This document shows, piece by piece, positions 1 through 8,413 of a DNA stretch of 64,000 nt (position 1 is its first letter; every line of letters begins with the position of its first letter). The position numbers and the translations under genes were made by a program. The DNA comes from Thermohahella caldifontis (GTDB lineage: Bacteria; Pseudomonadota; Gammaproteobacteria; Pseudomonadales; Oleiphilaceae): NCBI RefSeq assembly GCF_041153465.1, contig NZ_CP154858.1:3286001-3350000 (forward strand), in the 5' to 3' direction. The notes beneath the pieces are model-generated. The model saw nothing but the letters and a program-made list of their open reading frames with translations, had not been told where the DNA came from and did not search any database.

Positions 1-872
1 TGGCCGAGTTCTTCGGCAAGGAGCCGCGCAAGGACGTGAACCCGGATGAAGCCGTGGCCATCGGTGCTGCGATCCAGGGTGCCGTACTGAGTGGTGACGT
101 GAAGGACGTACTGCTCCTCGACGTCACGCCGCTGACCCTGAGCATCGAAACCATGGGTGGTGTGGCAACGCCGATTATCGAGAAGAACACGACCATTCCG
201 ACCAAGAAGTCGCAGATCTTCTCCACGGCGGAAGACAACCAGACGGCTGTCACCATCCATGTGGTGCAGGGTGAGCGCAAGCGCGCCGCGGACAACAAGT
301 CCCTGGGCCGGTTTGACCTGACGGACATTCCGCCGGCACCGCGTGGCGTACCGCAGATCGAGGTGACCTTCGACATCGACGCCAACGGTATTCTGCACGT
401 GTCCGCCAAGGACAAGGGTACCGGCAAGGAGCAGTCCATCGTCATCAAGGCGTCCTCCGGTCTGACCGAGGAAGAGATCGAGAAGATGGTTCGCGATGCC
501 GAAGCGCACGCTGCCGAGGACAAGAAGTTCGAAGAGCTGGTGAACGTCCGCAACCAGGGTGATGCTTTGGTTCACGCGACCAAGAAGACGCTGGAAGAAG
601 CCAAGGACAAGGTCAGCGAGGACGAGAAGAAGCGCATTGAAGACGCGATTGCAGACCTCGAAGCTGCCCTCAAGGGCGACAACAAGGATGTGATTGAAGC
701 CAAGATCAAGGCGCTGACCGAGGCCTCTTCCGATCTGGCCCAGAAGCTCTATGCGGATCAGACCCAGCAGGCCGGCCCGACTGGTGGTGCCAGTGGTCAG
801 GCCGGCGGCAACCAGGCCGCAGATGATGCGGTGGATGCCGAGTTTGAAGAGGTCAAGGATGACAAAAAATAA
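1..872 (+). CDS. dnaK: Molecular chaperone DnaK (Hsp70), C-terminal part, truncated by window start
   Basis: This is the 3' portion of dnaK; the reading frame is open to the first base, so the start lies outside the window. The visible part begins at the end of the ATPase domain (FFGKEPRKDVNPDEAVAIGA, the conserved late ATPase segment). It continues through the linker DVLLLDVTPLTLSIET, the substrate-binding beta sandwich and the helical lid, and ends in the acidic EEVKDDKK tail typical of proteobacterial DnaK. DnaK binds exposed hydrophobic stretches of unfolded proteins in an ATP cycle driven by DnaJ and GrpE. dnaJ follows about 125 bp downstream with a hairpin between, the usual heat-shock pair. 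Identity is certain from the linker and tail motifs. Confidence 0.98.
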   Translation, partial: AEFFGKEPRKDVNPDEAVAIGAAIQGAVLSGDVKDVLLLDVTPLTLSIETMGGVATPIIEKNTTIPTKKSQIFSTAEDNQTAVTIHVVQGERKRAADNKSLGRFDLTDIPPAPRGVPQIEVTFDIDANGILHVSAKDKGTGKEQSIVIKASSGLTEEEIEKMVRDAEAHAAEDKKFEELVNVRNQGDALVHATKKTLEEAKDKVSEDEKKRIEDAIADLEAALKGDNKDVIEAKIKALTEASSDLAQKLYADQTQQAGPTGGASGQAGGNQAADDAVDAEFEEVKDDKK

Positions 873-902
873 TTTCCGCTTATAGTGTAGCGGTCTGAAA
901 CG

Positions 903-930
903 ACAGCGCGGACTCTGGTCCGCGCTGTTT
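903..930 (+). terminator. Hairpin between dnaK and dnaJ (terminator- or attenuator-like)
   Basis: A perfect 10-bp stem, ACAGCGCGGA pairing with TCCGCGCTGT around a 6-base loop, is followed only by TTT, so the U tract is weak. It probably lowers read-through from dnaK to dnaJ or stabilises the dnaK 3' end rather than stopping transcription fully. The position between the two chaperone genes fits a role in setting their ratio. The function is inferred; the stem is directly visible. Confidence 0.6.
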
Positions 931-998
931 CCGTATCGGGCAGACCTCTCGTGGTCACAGAGAAACCATGAAGAAGTAGCCAGCAGTCGAGCACCGTC

Positions 999-2120
999 AT
1001 GTCGAAGCGAGATTATTACGAAGTACTGGGCATCAGCCGAGAGGCGACTGCCGTCGAGATCAAGAAGGCCTATCGCAAGATGGCCATGCGGTATCACCCT
1101 GACCGAAACCCGGGTGACAAGGAAGCGGAAGAAAAATTCAAGGAAGTGAACGAGGCCTACGAGGTTCTCTCCGACGAAAGCAAGCGTGCGGCCTATGACC
1201 AGTTCGGCCACGCCGGCGTGGATGGTGCCGCCGGTGGTGGATTCGGAGGGGGCGGCCCGAGCTTCAGTGATATCTTCGGAGATGTATTCGGAGACATCTT
1301 TGGTGCTGGCCGCAGCAGCCGCTCCAACCGCGGTGCCGACCTGCGATACACGCTGGAGCTGGATCTGGAAGAGGCGGTACGCGGCAAGACCGTTCAGATC
1401 CGGGTGCCCTCGCATGAGAAGTGTGAAGAGTGCAATGGCACCGGTGCGGAGAAGGGGACGACACCGGAAACCTGCAGTACCTGTCATGGTGCAGGGCAGG
1501 TCAGGATGCAGCAGGGCTTCTTCTCCGTGCAGCAGACCTGCCCGCGTTGCCGTGGTGCCGGACGCATCATTCGTGTACCGTGCCGCAAGTGTCACGGGCA
1601 TGGCGTGGTGGCCAAGGAGAAGACGCTGGAGGTCAAGGTGCCGCCCGGCGTGGATACCGGAGACCGCATCCGTCTGGCCGGGGAAGGCGAGCCCGGACCT
1701 CATGGTGGGCCCAACGGTGATCTCTATGTGCAGATTTCCGTCCGCGAGCACCCCCTCTTCGTGCGCGATGGCAACAACCTGTACTGCGAAGTGCCCATCT
1801 CCATCGTGGACGCGGCGTTGGGTGGCGAGCTGGAGATCCCCACGCTGGATGGTCGGCTGAAGCTCAAGATCCCGCCGGAAACCCAGACCGGCAAGCTGTT
1901 CCGCCTGCGCGGCAAAGGCGTGACACCGCTGCGTGGCGGGGCGCCCGGTGACCTGCTCTGCCGCGTGGTGGTGGAGACACCGGTCAACCTGACCGCCCGG
2001 CAGAAAGAGCTGCTGCGCGAGTTCCAGGCCGAGATGGACGGCAAGAACGGCAATCATACCCCCAAGAAGACCTCATGGTTCGAAGGGGTGAAGAAGTTCT
2101 TTGAAGACATGAAGTTCTAG
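999..2120 (+). CDS. dnaJ: Chaperone protein DnaJ (Hsp40)
   Basis: This 373-residue co-chaperone stimulates DnaK ATP hydrolysis and delivers substrates. Domains in order: J domain at 1-70 with the HPD motif at residues 33-35; a Gly/Phe-rich linker (about 74-104); and a zinc-binding region with all four CxxCxGxG motifs intact, beginning at Cys142, Cys159, Cys181 and Cys195. Two C-terminal beta-sandwich domains and a dimerisation tail follow. Length matches the family (about 375-380). The ATG start gives the canonical MSKRDYYEVLG opening. No strong Shine-Dalgarno precedes it. It lies downstream of dnaK in the same direction and is followed nine bases later by dapB. Confidence 0.98.
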   Translation: MSKRDYYEVLGISREATAVEIKKAYRKMAMRYHPDRNPGDKEAEEKFKEVNEAYEVLSDESKRAAYDQFGHAGVDGAAGGGFGGGGPSFSDIFGDVFGDIFGAGRSSRSNRGADLRYTLELDLEEAVRGKTVQIRVPSHEKCEECNGTGAEKGTTPETCSTCHGAGQVRMQQGFFSVQQTCPRCRGAGRIIRVPCRKCHGHGVVAKEKTLEVKVPPGVDTGDRIRLAGEGEPGPHGGPNGDLYVQISVREHPLFVRDGNNLYCEVPISIVDAALGGELEIPTLDGRLKLKIPPETQTGKLFRLRGKGVTPLRGGAPGDLLCRVVVETPVNLTARQKELLREFQAEMDGKNGNHTPKKTSWFEGVKKFFEDMKF

Positions 2121-2129
2121 GAGATCACC

Positions 2130-2933
2130 ATGCAACGTATCGCCATAGCCGGTGTGGCCGGCAGGATGGGACGCGTACTGGTCGAGGCGGTGACGCAGCA
2201 CCCGGACGTGAAGCTCGGTGCAGCGACGGTCAGGCCGGGCTCCTCCCTGGTGGGCACCGACGCGGGCCAGCTTGCCGGAGTGGGTTCCTTGGGTGTCGAG
2301 TGTGCAGCCTATCTGAGCGAAGTGCTGGATGACTTCGATGTGCTGATCGACTTCACGCAGCCCGAACTGACCGTCGACATGCTCGCCATCTGCCGCGACG
2401 CAGGCAAGGCGGTGGTGATCGGCACCACCGGACTCACCGAAGCACAGATTGCCACCATTCGTGAGGCGTCGCGGGACATCCCCGTGGTCTTCGCGCCCAA
2501 CATGAGTGTCGGCATCAACGTGCTGCTCAAGGTGCTGGAGCTGACCGCACGCGTTTTAGGGGAGGGTTACGACATCGAGATCATCGAGGCGCATCACCGC
2601 CACAAGAAAGATGCCCCTTCCGGCACGGCGCTGAAGCTGGGTGAAGTGGTGGCCAACGCTCTCGGGCGAGACCTGTCCGAATGTGCGGTATACGGACGCG
2701 AGGGGATCACCGGCGAGCGCCCGGCGAACCAGATTGGGTTCGAAACCATCCGGGCGGGCGACATCGTGGGCGAGCACACGGTCATGTTTGCCGGTATCGG
2801 TGAGCGCGTGGAAATCACCCACAAGGCCTCCAGCCGGATGACCTTTGCGCAGGGCGCCGTTCGCGCTGCGGCCTGGCTGGCCGGCAAACCGGCAGGCTTG
2901 TACGACATGCAGGACGTTCTGGGATTGCGTTGA
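2130..2933 (+). CDS. dapB: 4-hydroxy-tetrahydrodipicolinate reductase
   Basis: DapB reduces the cyclic dihydrodipicolinate precursor with NAD(P)H in the diaminopimelate/lysine pathway, in the cytosol. The 267-residue protein has an N-terminal Rossmann motif GVAGRMGR (residues 8-15). It also has the substrate signature EAHHRHKKDAPSGTA, with His155/His156, the lysines at 159-160 and DAPSGT at 161-166. Length is normal (E. coli 273). The start is ATG behind an AGGAG-type ribosome binding site that overlaps the dnaJ stop region. Placement between dnaJ and carA is common in Pseudomonas-like genomes. All catalytic residues appear intact. Confidence 0.98.
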   Translation: MQRIAIAGVAGRMGRVLVEAVTQHPDVKLGAATVRPGSSLVGTDAGQLAGVGSLGVECAAYLSEVLDDFDVLIDFTQPELTVDMLAICRDAGKAVVIGTTGLTEAQIATIREASRDIPVVFAPNMSVGINVLLKVLELTARVLGEGYDIEIIEAHHRHKKDAPSGTALKLGEVVANALGRDLSECAVYGREGITGERPANQIGFETIRAGDIVGEHTVMFAGIGERVEITHKASSRMTFAQGAVRAAAWLAGKPAGLYDMQDVLGLR

Positions 2934-2940
2934 TCCTCAA

Positions 2941-2969
2941 TGGACAGCCCGGCACCGTGACGATATAAT
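2941..2969 (+). promoter_or_regulatory. Predicted sigma-70 promoter of the carAB-greA operon
   Basis: TGGACA (5/6 to the -35 consensus) and TATAAT (6/6) are separated by exactly 17 bp, just after the dapB stop codon. Transcription would begin near 2976 and leave a leader of about 130 nt before carA. The leader contains a terminator-like hairpin (separate entry). This is the best-scoring promoter I could pick out by eye in the left part of the window. Confidence 0.7.
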
Positions 2970-3018
2970 ACCGCAGTTTGCGTGGGATCCGTACACGCAG
3001 ACAGCGCGATTCACAACA

Positions 3019-3056
3019 AGAAAGCGGGAAGGAGGCAACTCCCTCTCGCTTTTTTG
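3019..3056 (+). terminator. Terminator-like attenuator in the carA leader
   Basis: A 14-bp stem (AAAGCGGGAAGGAG with CTCCCTCTCGCTTT, one G-U pair and one mismatch) closes a short loop. It runs directly into a T6 tract, the form of an intrinsic terminator. It lies between the predicted carA promoter and the carA start, with no gene end nearby that it could serve (dapB ends about 85 bp upstream, before the promoter). Premature termination controlled by pyrimidine or arginine supply is the natural inference. I see no clear leader peptide. Confidence 0.6.
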
Positions 3057-3107
3057 CAACCTGAAATCAGGCGACGTCTGAACAACTGTGGTGCGAACTG
3101 GCTGACT

Positions 3108-4241
3108 ATGGAATCCAAAACTCCCGCAATTCTGGTACTCGAAGACGGTAGCGTCTTCAGGGGCTACAGCATCGGCGCAAAGGGCAAGAGCGTCGGTGAG
3201 GTCGTATTCAACACTGCCATGACCGGTTATCAGGAAATCCTGACCGACCCATCCTACGCGCGCCAGATGGTGACGCTCACCTATCCTCACATCGGCAACA
3301 CGGGCGTCAACAGTGAGGATGTGGAATCGGCCGGTGTACACGCCGCCGGGCTGATCATTCGGGATCTGCCGATTCGCTACAGCAACTTCCGCGCAGAAAA
3401 GGGCCTTTCCGAATATCTGCAGGAAAACAATGTGGTGGCCATTGCGGGAATAGACACCCGTCGCCTCACCCGCATCCTGCGCGAAAAGGGTGCCCAGAAC
3501 GGCTGCCTGATAGCCGGCGACCAGCCCGATGAAGCCGAGGCACTCGAAGCGGCACGCGCCTTTCCCGGCCTCAAGGGCATGGATCTGGCGAAGGAAGTGA
3601 CCTGCGACAAACCCTACGAATGGAAACAGGGTGAATGGCATCTGGGTGAAGGCTATGCCGAGCCGGGCGAGGCGCGCTATCACGTGGTCGCCTATGACTT
3701 TGGCGTGAAGTACAACATCCTGCGCATGCTGGTTCAGCGCGGCTGCCGTGTCACAGTCGTTCCCGCCACCACGCCGGCCGAAGAGGTGCTGGCCCTCAAT
3801 CCGGACGGCATATTCCTGTCCAACGGACCGGGTGATCCGGAGCCCTGTACCTATGCCATCGAAGCCATTCGCACCCTGCTCACCTCCGGCAAGCCGATAT
3901 TTGGCATCTGTCTGGGGCACCAGCTGCTGGCTTTGGCCAGTGGTGCGCGCACAGTCAAGATGAAATTCGGCCATCACGGCGCCAACCACCCGGTCCAGGA
4001 TCTGGATACGGGGGTGGTCATGATCACCAGCCAGAACCATGGGTTTGCGGTGGAAGAGGACAGCCTGCCGGATTGTCTGAGAGCTACGCACAAATCACTG
4101 TTTGACGGTTCCCTTCAGGGTATCGAACGTACCGACGTACCGGCCTTCAGCTTCCAGGGGCACCCGGAAGCCAGCCCCGGCCCCCACGACGTGGCGCCGC
4201 TGTTTGACCGCTACATCAACATGCTGGCCCAGCACGCCTGA
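3108..4241 (+). CDS. carA: Carbamoyl-phosphate synthase small (glutaminase) subunit
   Basis: CarA hydrolyses glutamine and channels ammonia to CarB for carbamoyl phosphate, used for arginine and pyrimidines. With the ATG start the protein has 377 residues, normal for the family. The N-terminal CPSase domain contains NTAMTGYQEILTDPSY. The class I glutamine amidotransferase domain has the nucleophile Cys268 in GICLGHQ, with His352 and Glu354 in GHPEASPGPHD completing the triad. The frame stays open upstream to a GTG at 2982, but that would place the leader hairpin inside the protein, so I chose the ATG that gives the family-typical start. carB follows after 32 bp. Confidence 0.97.
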   Translation: MESKTPAILVLEDGSVFRGYSIGAKGKSVGEVVFNTAMTGYQEILTDPSYARQMVTLTYPHIGNTGVNSEDVESAGVHAAGLIIRDLPIRYSNFRAEKGLSEYLQENNVVAIAGIDTRRLTRILREKGAQNGCLIAGDQPDEAEALEAARAFPGLKGMDLAKEVTCDKPYEWKQGEWHLGEGYAEPGEARYHVVAYDFGVKYNILRMLVQRGCRVTVVPATTPAEEVLALNPDGIFLSNGPGDPEPCTYAIEAIRTLLTSGKPIFGICLGHQLLALASGARTVKMKFGHHGANHPVQDLDTGVVMITSQNHGFAVEEDSLPDCLRATHKSLFDGSLQGIERTDVPAFSFQGHPEASPGPHDVAPLFDRYINMLAQHA

Positions 4242-4273
4242 AACCCGGACCGGAACGAGAGAGCACGCGCAAC

Positions 4274-7200
4274 ATGCCAAAACGTACAGATATAGAAAGC
4301 ATACTGATCATCGGCGCCGGCCCCATTGTCATCGGCCAGGCCTGTGAATTCGACTACTCCGGTGCGCAGGCCTGCAAGGCACTGCGTGAGGAAGGCTACC
4401 GGGTCATCCTGGTCAACTCCAACCCGGCTACCATCATGACCGACCCGGCCATGGCCGATGCCACCTACATCGAGCCCATCACCTGGGAAAGTGTTGCCCG
4501 CATCATCGAGAAGGAGCGCCCCGACGCACTGCTGCCCACCATGGGCGGACAAACCGCACTCAACTGTGCGCTGGATCTGGCCAGACACGGGGTGCTGGAA
4601 GAGTTTGGCGTGGAAATGATCGGCGCCACCCAGGACGCCATCGACAAGGCGGAAGACCGGGAACGCTTCGACAAGGCCATGAAGGCCATCGGTCTGGAAA
4701 CGCCCCGGTCGGCCATTGCCCACTCCATGGAAGAAGCCCTGCAGGTGCTTGACCGCATCGGCTTTCCGGCCATCATCCGTCCGTCCTTCACTTTGGGCGG
4801 CAGCGGCGGTGGCATCGCCTACAATCGTGAAGAATTTATCGAAATCTGCGAGCGCGGACTGGATCTTTCGCCCACCAATGAACTGCTCATCGACGAGTCG
4901 CTGCTGGGCTGGAAAGAATATGAAATGGAGGTCATCCGGGACAAGAAGGACAACTGCATCATCGTGTGTTCCATCGAAAACTTTGATCCGATGGGCGTCC
5001 ACACCGGAGACTCCATTACGGTCGCGCCGGCACAGACACTGACGGACAAGGAATACCAGATCATGCGCGACGCCTCGCTGGCGGTTCTGCGCGAGATCGG
5101 CGTGGAAACCGGCGGCTCCAACGTCCAGTTTGGCGTGGATCCGAAGACCGGCCGCATGGTGGTCATCGAGATGAATCCGCGGGTGTCCCGTTCTTCGGCG
5201 CTGGCCTCCAAGGCCACCGGTTTCCCCATTGCCAAGGTGGCCGCCAAGCTGGCGGTCGGCTACACGCTGGACGAGCTGCAGAACGACATTACCGGTGGCG
5301 TCACGCCGGCATCCTTTGAGCCCAGCATTGACTACGTGGTCACCAAGATTCCGCGCTTCACCTTCGAGAAATTCCCGCAGGCCGACGCGCGGCTGACCAC
5401 ACAGATGAAATCGGTCGGTGAAGTCATGGCCATCGGCCGCACCTTCCAGGAGTCGGTTCAGAAGGCGCTGCGCGGCCTGGAGGTAGGCTCGGCCGGCTTT
5501 GAGCCCAAACTGGATTTCAATGAGCCGGATGCCCGTGACCGTCTGATCCGGGAGCTCAAGATTCCCGGTGCCGAGCGCATCTGGTATGTGGCCGATGCCT
5601 TCCGTGCCGGGATGACCGTCGAAGAGGTTTACGACGCCACGGGCATTGATCCCTGGTATCTGGTGCAGATCCAGGACATCGTCGACGAAGAAATGCAGAT
5701 CCGCAACACCCCCATGGCGGAACTGACAGCGGAGCGTATCCGCGAGCTCAAGCGCAAGGGCTTTTCCGATGCCCGCTTGGCCAGCCTGCTGGATATCAGC
5801 GAATCGGCCTTCCGCAAGCTCCGGCACGAACTCGGTATCCGGCCCGTGTTCAAGCGTGTGGATACCTGTGCGGCCGAATTTGCCAGCACCACCGCCTACA
5901 TGTACTCCACGTACGAGGAAGAGTGCGAGGCCGATCCGACGGATCGGGAAAAGATCGTGATCATTGGTGGTGGCCCCAACCGGATCGGGCAGGGGATCGA
6001 GTTTGACTACTGCTGTGTGCACGCTGCGCTGGCGCTGCGTGAGGACGGCTACGAAACCATCATGATCAACTGCAACCCGGAAACCGTCTCCACGGACTAC
6101 GACACCTCCGACCGGTTGTACTTCGAGCCGATCACCCTTGAGGATGTGCTTGAAATCATCGAGGTCGAGAAACCAAAGGGCGTGATCGTCCATTATGGCG
6201 GTCAGACCCCGCTCAAGCTGGCGCGCGGACTTGAACAGGCCGGCGTGCCCATCATCGGCACCTCGCCCGATGCCATCGACCGGGCAGAAGACCGGGAGCG
6301 ATTCCAGCGCATGATCGACAAGCTCGGTCTGCTGCAGCCCCCCAATGCCACCGCGCGGAGCATGGAGGAGGCGCTCGTCAAGGCGGCAGAAATCGGCTAT
6401 CCGCTGGTGGTGCGTCCCTCCTACGTGCTGGGTGGCCGGGCCATGGAAATCGTCTACAACGAAGATGAACTGCGCAAGTACATGCGCGAAGCGGTCAGTG
6501 TCAGCAACGACTCGCCGGTACTGCTGGATCACTTCCTGAATGCGGCCATCGAAATCGACATCGATGCGGTCAGTGACGGCAAGGATGTGGTGATCGGCGG
6601 CATCATGCAGCATATCGAACAGGCAGGCGTGCACTCCGGTGACTCGGCCTGTTCGCTGCCGCCCTACAGTCTGCCGGCCGAGGTGCAGGATGAAATGCGG
6701 ACCATGGTGGTGCGCATGGCCAAAGAGCTGGGTGTGGTGGGGCTGATGAACGTTCAGTTGGCCTGGCAGGACGACCGCATCTATGTCATTGAAGTGAATC
6801 CGCGTGCCTCCCGCACAGTGCCCTTCGTCTCCAAGGCCATCGGGCGCTCGCTGGCGAAGATTGCCGCCCGCTGCAAGGTCGGCAAGACACTGGCGGAGCA
6901 GGGCGTCACGAAGGAAATCGTGCCGGCTCGCTACAACGTCAAGGAATCCGTCTTCCCGTTCAACAAGTTCCCGGGCGTGGATCCCATTCTCGGGCCGGAA
7001 ATGAAGTCTACCGGCGAAGTCATGGGGTCCGGCGAGACCTTCGACGAGGCCTTTGCCAAGGCCGCACTGGGTGCGGGCGTGACACTGCCCAAGGGTGGTA
7101 CGGCATTCATCAGTGTGCGCGATGTGGACAAGCCCGGCGCAGTGCAGCTGGCCCGCGACCTGATCGAGGCCGGATTCGAGCTGATGGCAACCGGTGGCAC

Positions 7201-7504
7201 GGCGCAGGCCATTGCTGATGCCGGATTGCCGGTACGCCGGGTCAACAAGGTGCGTGAAGGGCGTCCGCACGTAGTGGATGCCATCAAGAACGGTGAGGTG
7301 GATCTGATCGTCAACACCACGGAAGGGCGTCAGGCCATTGCCGATTCTGCGGAAATCCGCAAGTCGGCACTGATGCACAAGATCACCTATACTACGACTC
7401 TCGCAGGTGGAGAGGCACTGTGCCGTGCCATCCGCTTTGGCCAGCACGCCCTGACAGTGACACGTTTGCAGGACATACACTCAACAATGGGTACAGACGA
7501 ATGA
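4274..7504 (+). CDS. carB: Carbamoyl-phosphate synthase large subunit
   Basis: CarB makes carbamoyl phosphate from bicarbonate, ammonia from CarA and two ATP. The 1076-residue protein carries two homologous ATP-grasp halves. The first opens with ILIIGAGPIVIGQACEFDYS, and the second restarts near residue 555 with IVIIGGGPNRIGQGIEFDY. An oligomerisation region lies between them, and a C-terminal MGS-like allosteric domain (from about 935) would bind effectors such as UMP and ornithine. Length matches E. coli (1073). The stop codon overlaps the greA start (ATGA), so the two are translationally coupled. Unlike P. aeruginosa, there is no extra gene between carA and carB. Confidence 0.98.
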   Translation: MPKRTDIESILIIGAGPIVIGQACEFDYSGAQACKALREEGYRVILVNSNPATIMTDPAMADATYIEPITWESVARIIEKERPDALLPTMGGQTALNCALDLARHGVLEEFGVEMIGATQDAIDKAEDRERFDKAMKAIGLETPRSAIAHSMEEALQVLDRIGFPAIIRPSFTLGGSGGGIAYNREEFIEICERGLDLSPTNELLIDESLLGWKEYEMEVIRDKKDNCIIVCSIENFDPMGVHTGDSITVAPAQTLTDKEYQIMRDASLAVLREIGVETGGSNVQFGVDPKTGRMVVIEMNPRVSRSSALASKATGFPIAKVAAKLAVGYTLDELQNDITGGVTPASFEPSIDYVVTKIPRFTFEKFPQADARLTTQMKSVGEVMAIGRTFQESVQKALRGLEVGSAGFEPKLDFNEPDARDRLIRELKIPGAERIWYVADAFRAGMTVEEVYDATGIDPWYLVQIQDIVDEEMQIRNTPMAELTAERIRELKRKGFSDARLASLLDISESAFRKLRHELGIRPVFKRVDTCAAEFASTTAYMYSTYEEECEADPTDREKIVIIGGGPNRIGQGIEFDYCCVHAALALREDGYETIMINCNPETVSTDYDTSDRLYFEPITLEDVLEIIEVEKPKGVIVHYGGQTPLKLARGLEQAGVPIIGTSPDAIDRAEDRERFQRMIDKLGLLQPPNATARSMEEALVKAAEIGYPLVVRPSYVLGGRAMEIVYNEDELRKYMREAVSVSNDSPVLLDHFLNAAIEIDIDAVSDGKDVVIGGIMQHIEQAGVHSGDSACSLPPYSLPAEVQDEMRTMVVRMAKELGVVGLMNVQLAWQDDRIYVIEVNPRASRTVPFVSKAIGRSLAKIAARCKVGKTLAEQGVTKEIVPARYNVKESVFPFNKFPGVDPILGPEMKSTGEVMGSGETFDEAFAKAALGAGVTLPKGGTAFISVRDVDKPGAVQLARDLIEAGFELMATGGTAQAIADAGLPVRRVNKVREGRPHVVDAIKNGEVDLIVNTTEGRQAIADSAEIRKSALMHKITYTTTLAGGEALCRAIRFGQHALTVTRLQDIHSTMGTDE

Positions 7505-7977
7505 ACAAGATTCCCATGACCAAGGCCGGAGAGGAAGCACTCCGGCAGGAGCTGCACCGGCTGAAAACGCAGGAGCGTCCGCGTATCATCGAAGCCATTG
7601 CCGAGGCGCGCGAGCATGGTGATCTGAAGGAAAACGCCGAGTACCATGCGGCGCGTGAACAGCAGGGTTTCATCGAAGGGCGCATCAAGGAAATTGAAGC
7701 CAAGCTGTCCATGGCGCAGGTCATTGATGTCACACAGATCGAAAACACCGGCAAGGTGATTTTCGGCGTGACAGTGGACATCATCGACTGTGAAACGGAA
7801 GAGAAAAAGACCTTCACCATTGTCGGCGACGACGAGGCGGACATCAAGCAAGGCAAGATTTCCATCAGTTCACCGGTTGCCCGGGCCCTGATCGGAAAGG
7901 AAGTCGGTGATGTGGTGACCGTTCACGTGCCCAATGGTGTCATCGAGTACGAGATCGACGACGTCCGGCACGAGTGA
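7501..7977 (+). CDS. greA: Transcript cleavage factor GreA
   Basis: GreA enters the RNA polymerase secondary channel and stimulates cleavage of backtracked RNA. The 158-residue product (E. coli 158) starts MNKIPMTKAGEEAL. It has an N-terminal coiled coil carrying the acidic tip (HGDLKENAEYHAAREQQ, about residues 38-54) and a C-terminal FKBP-like domain ending EYEIDDVRHE. The ATG overlaps the carB stop, giving the family-typical start; in-frame codons further upstream would add 27 unsupported residues. It is the last gene of the carA-carB-greA operon, a linkage known in Pseudomonas. A strong hairpin terminator follows. Confidence 0.97.
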   Translation: MNKIPMTKAGEEALRQELHRLKTQERPRIIEAIAEAREHGDLKENAEYHAAREQQGFIEGRIKEIEAKLSMAQVIDVTQIENTGKVIFGVTVDIIDCETEEKKTFTIVGDDEADIKQGKISISSPVARALIGKEVGDVVTVHVPNGVIEYEIDDVRHE

Positions 7978-7999
7978 TGGAAACGGTGATGTGAAACCG

Positions 8000-8025
8000 A
8001 ACAGGCCGGGCAAGCCCGGCCTGTT
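8000..8025. terminator. Bidirectional terminator hairpin between greA and yhbY
   Basis: A perfect 11-bp stem, AACAGGCCGGG with CCCGGCCTGTT, encloses a 4-base loop between two convergent genes. The T-tract is short on both strands, but the stem is very GC-rich. Its position between convergent stops supports use from both sides. Confidence 0.75.
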
Positions 8026-8030
8026 GCATT

Positions 8031-8351
8031 TCAGAGGCGGCCGCTTTCGAAGCGCAGGATGTTGGACAGTTTGGGGTTGGGCTGCGGATTGCGTCGCAGC
8101 ATGATCGCAATCTTGCCAATCTGCTGGATCAGCTCGGCACGGCTGAGTTTCAGGGTTTCCTGAATCAGCGCTGCCCGCACTTCACGATCCGGGATGGCGA
8201 ACTTCACCTTGATCAGCTCGTGCTCGGACAATGCCCGCTCCAGTTCGTTGATGACGCCTTCGGAGATGCCGCCTTCGGCGATGGTCACGATCGGCTTGAG
8301 GTGGTGCGCGATCGTGCGATAATACTTCTTTTGATCAGCTGTTAAAGACAT
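8031..8351 (-). CDS. yhbY: Ribosome assembly RNA-binding protein YhbY (CRM domain)
   Basis: This 106-residue protein consists of one CRM domain, which binds 50S precursor particles. The sequence opens MSLTADQKKYYRTIAHHLKPIVTIAEGGISEGVINELERAL, and the conserved GxxG-like RNA-binding loop lies in the EGGISEGV region. Length is close to E. coli YhbY (97). It is transcribed divergently from rlmE with about 60 bp between the two start codons, the same divergent pairing seen in E. coli. Its 3' end faces greA across a shared terminator. Confidence 0.93.
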   Translation of the reverse strand: MSLTADQKKYYRTIAHHLKPIVTIAEGGISEGVINELERALSEHELIKVKFAIPDREVRAALIQETLKLSRAELIQQIGKIAIMLRRNPQPNPKLSNILRFESGRL

Positions 8352-8413
8352 TCGTTATACCCGGTTGGACTTTGCCAGAACAAGCCACCCATTCTATCGA
8401 CCACGGAGGCATC

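Noticed and set aside
2982..3107. GTG start upstream giving a longer CarA
   Set aside because: It would translate through the terminator-like hairpin and adds 42 residues absent from the family.
4211..7480. Very long open frame (about 1089 codons) antisense to carB
   Set aside because: It mirrors the third-position GC bias of carB, has no recognisable domain, and the sense frame is unmistakably carB. Similar antisense frames shadow carA, prkA/yeaH, ftsH and others.
8000..8025. Member of the 70-bp palindrome family (shares CAAGCCCGG)
   Set aside because: Only nine bases match by chance; it is an ordinary terminator hairpin without the inner stem and centre.
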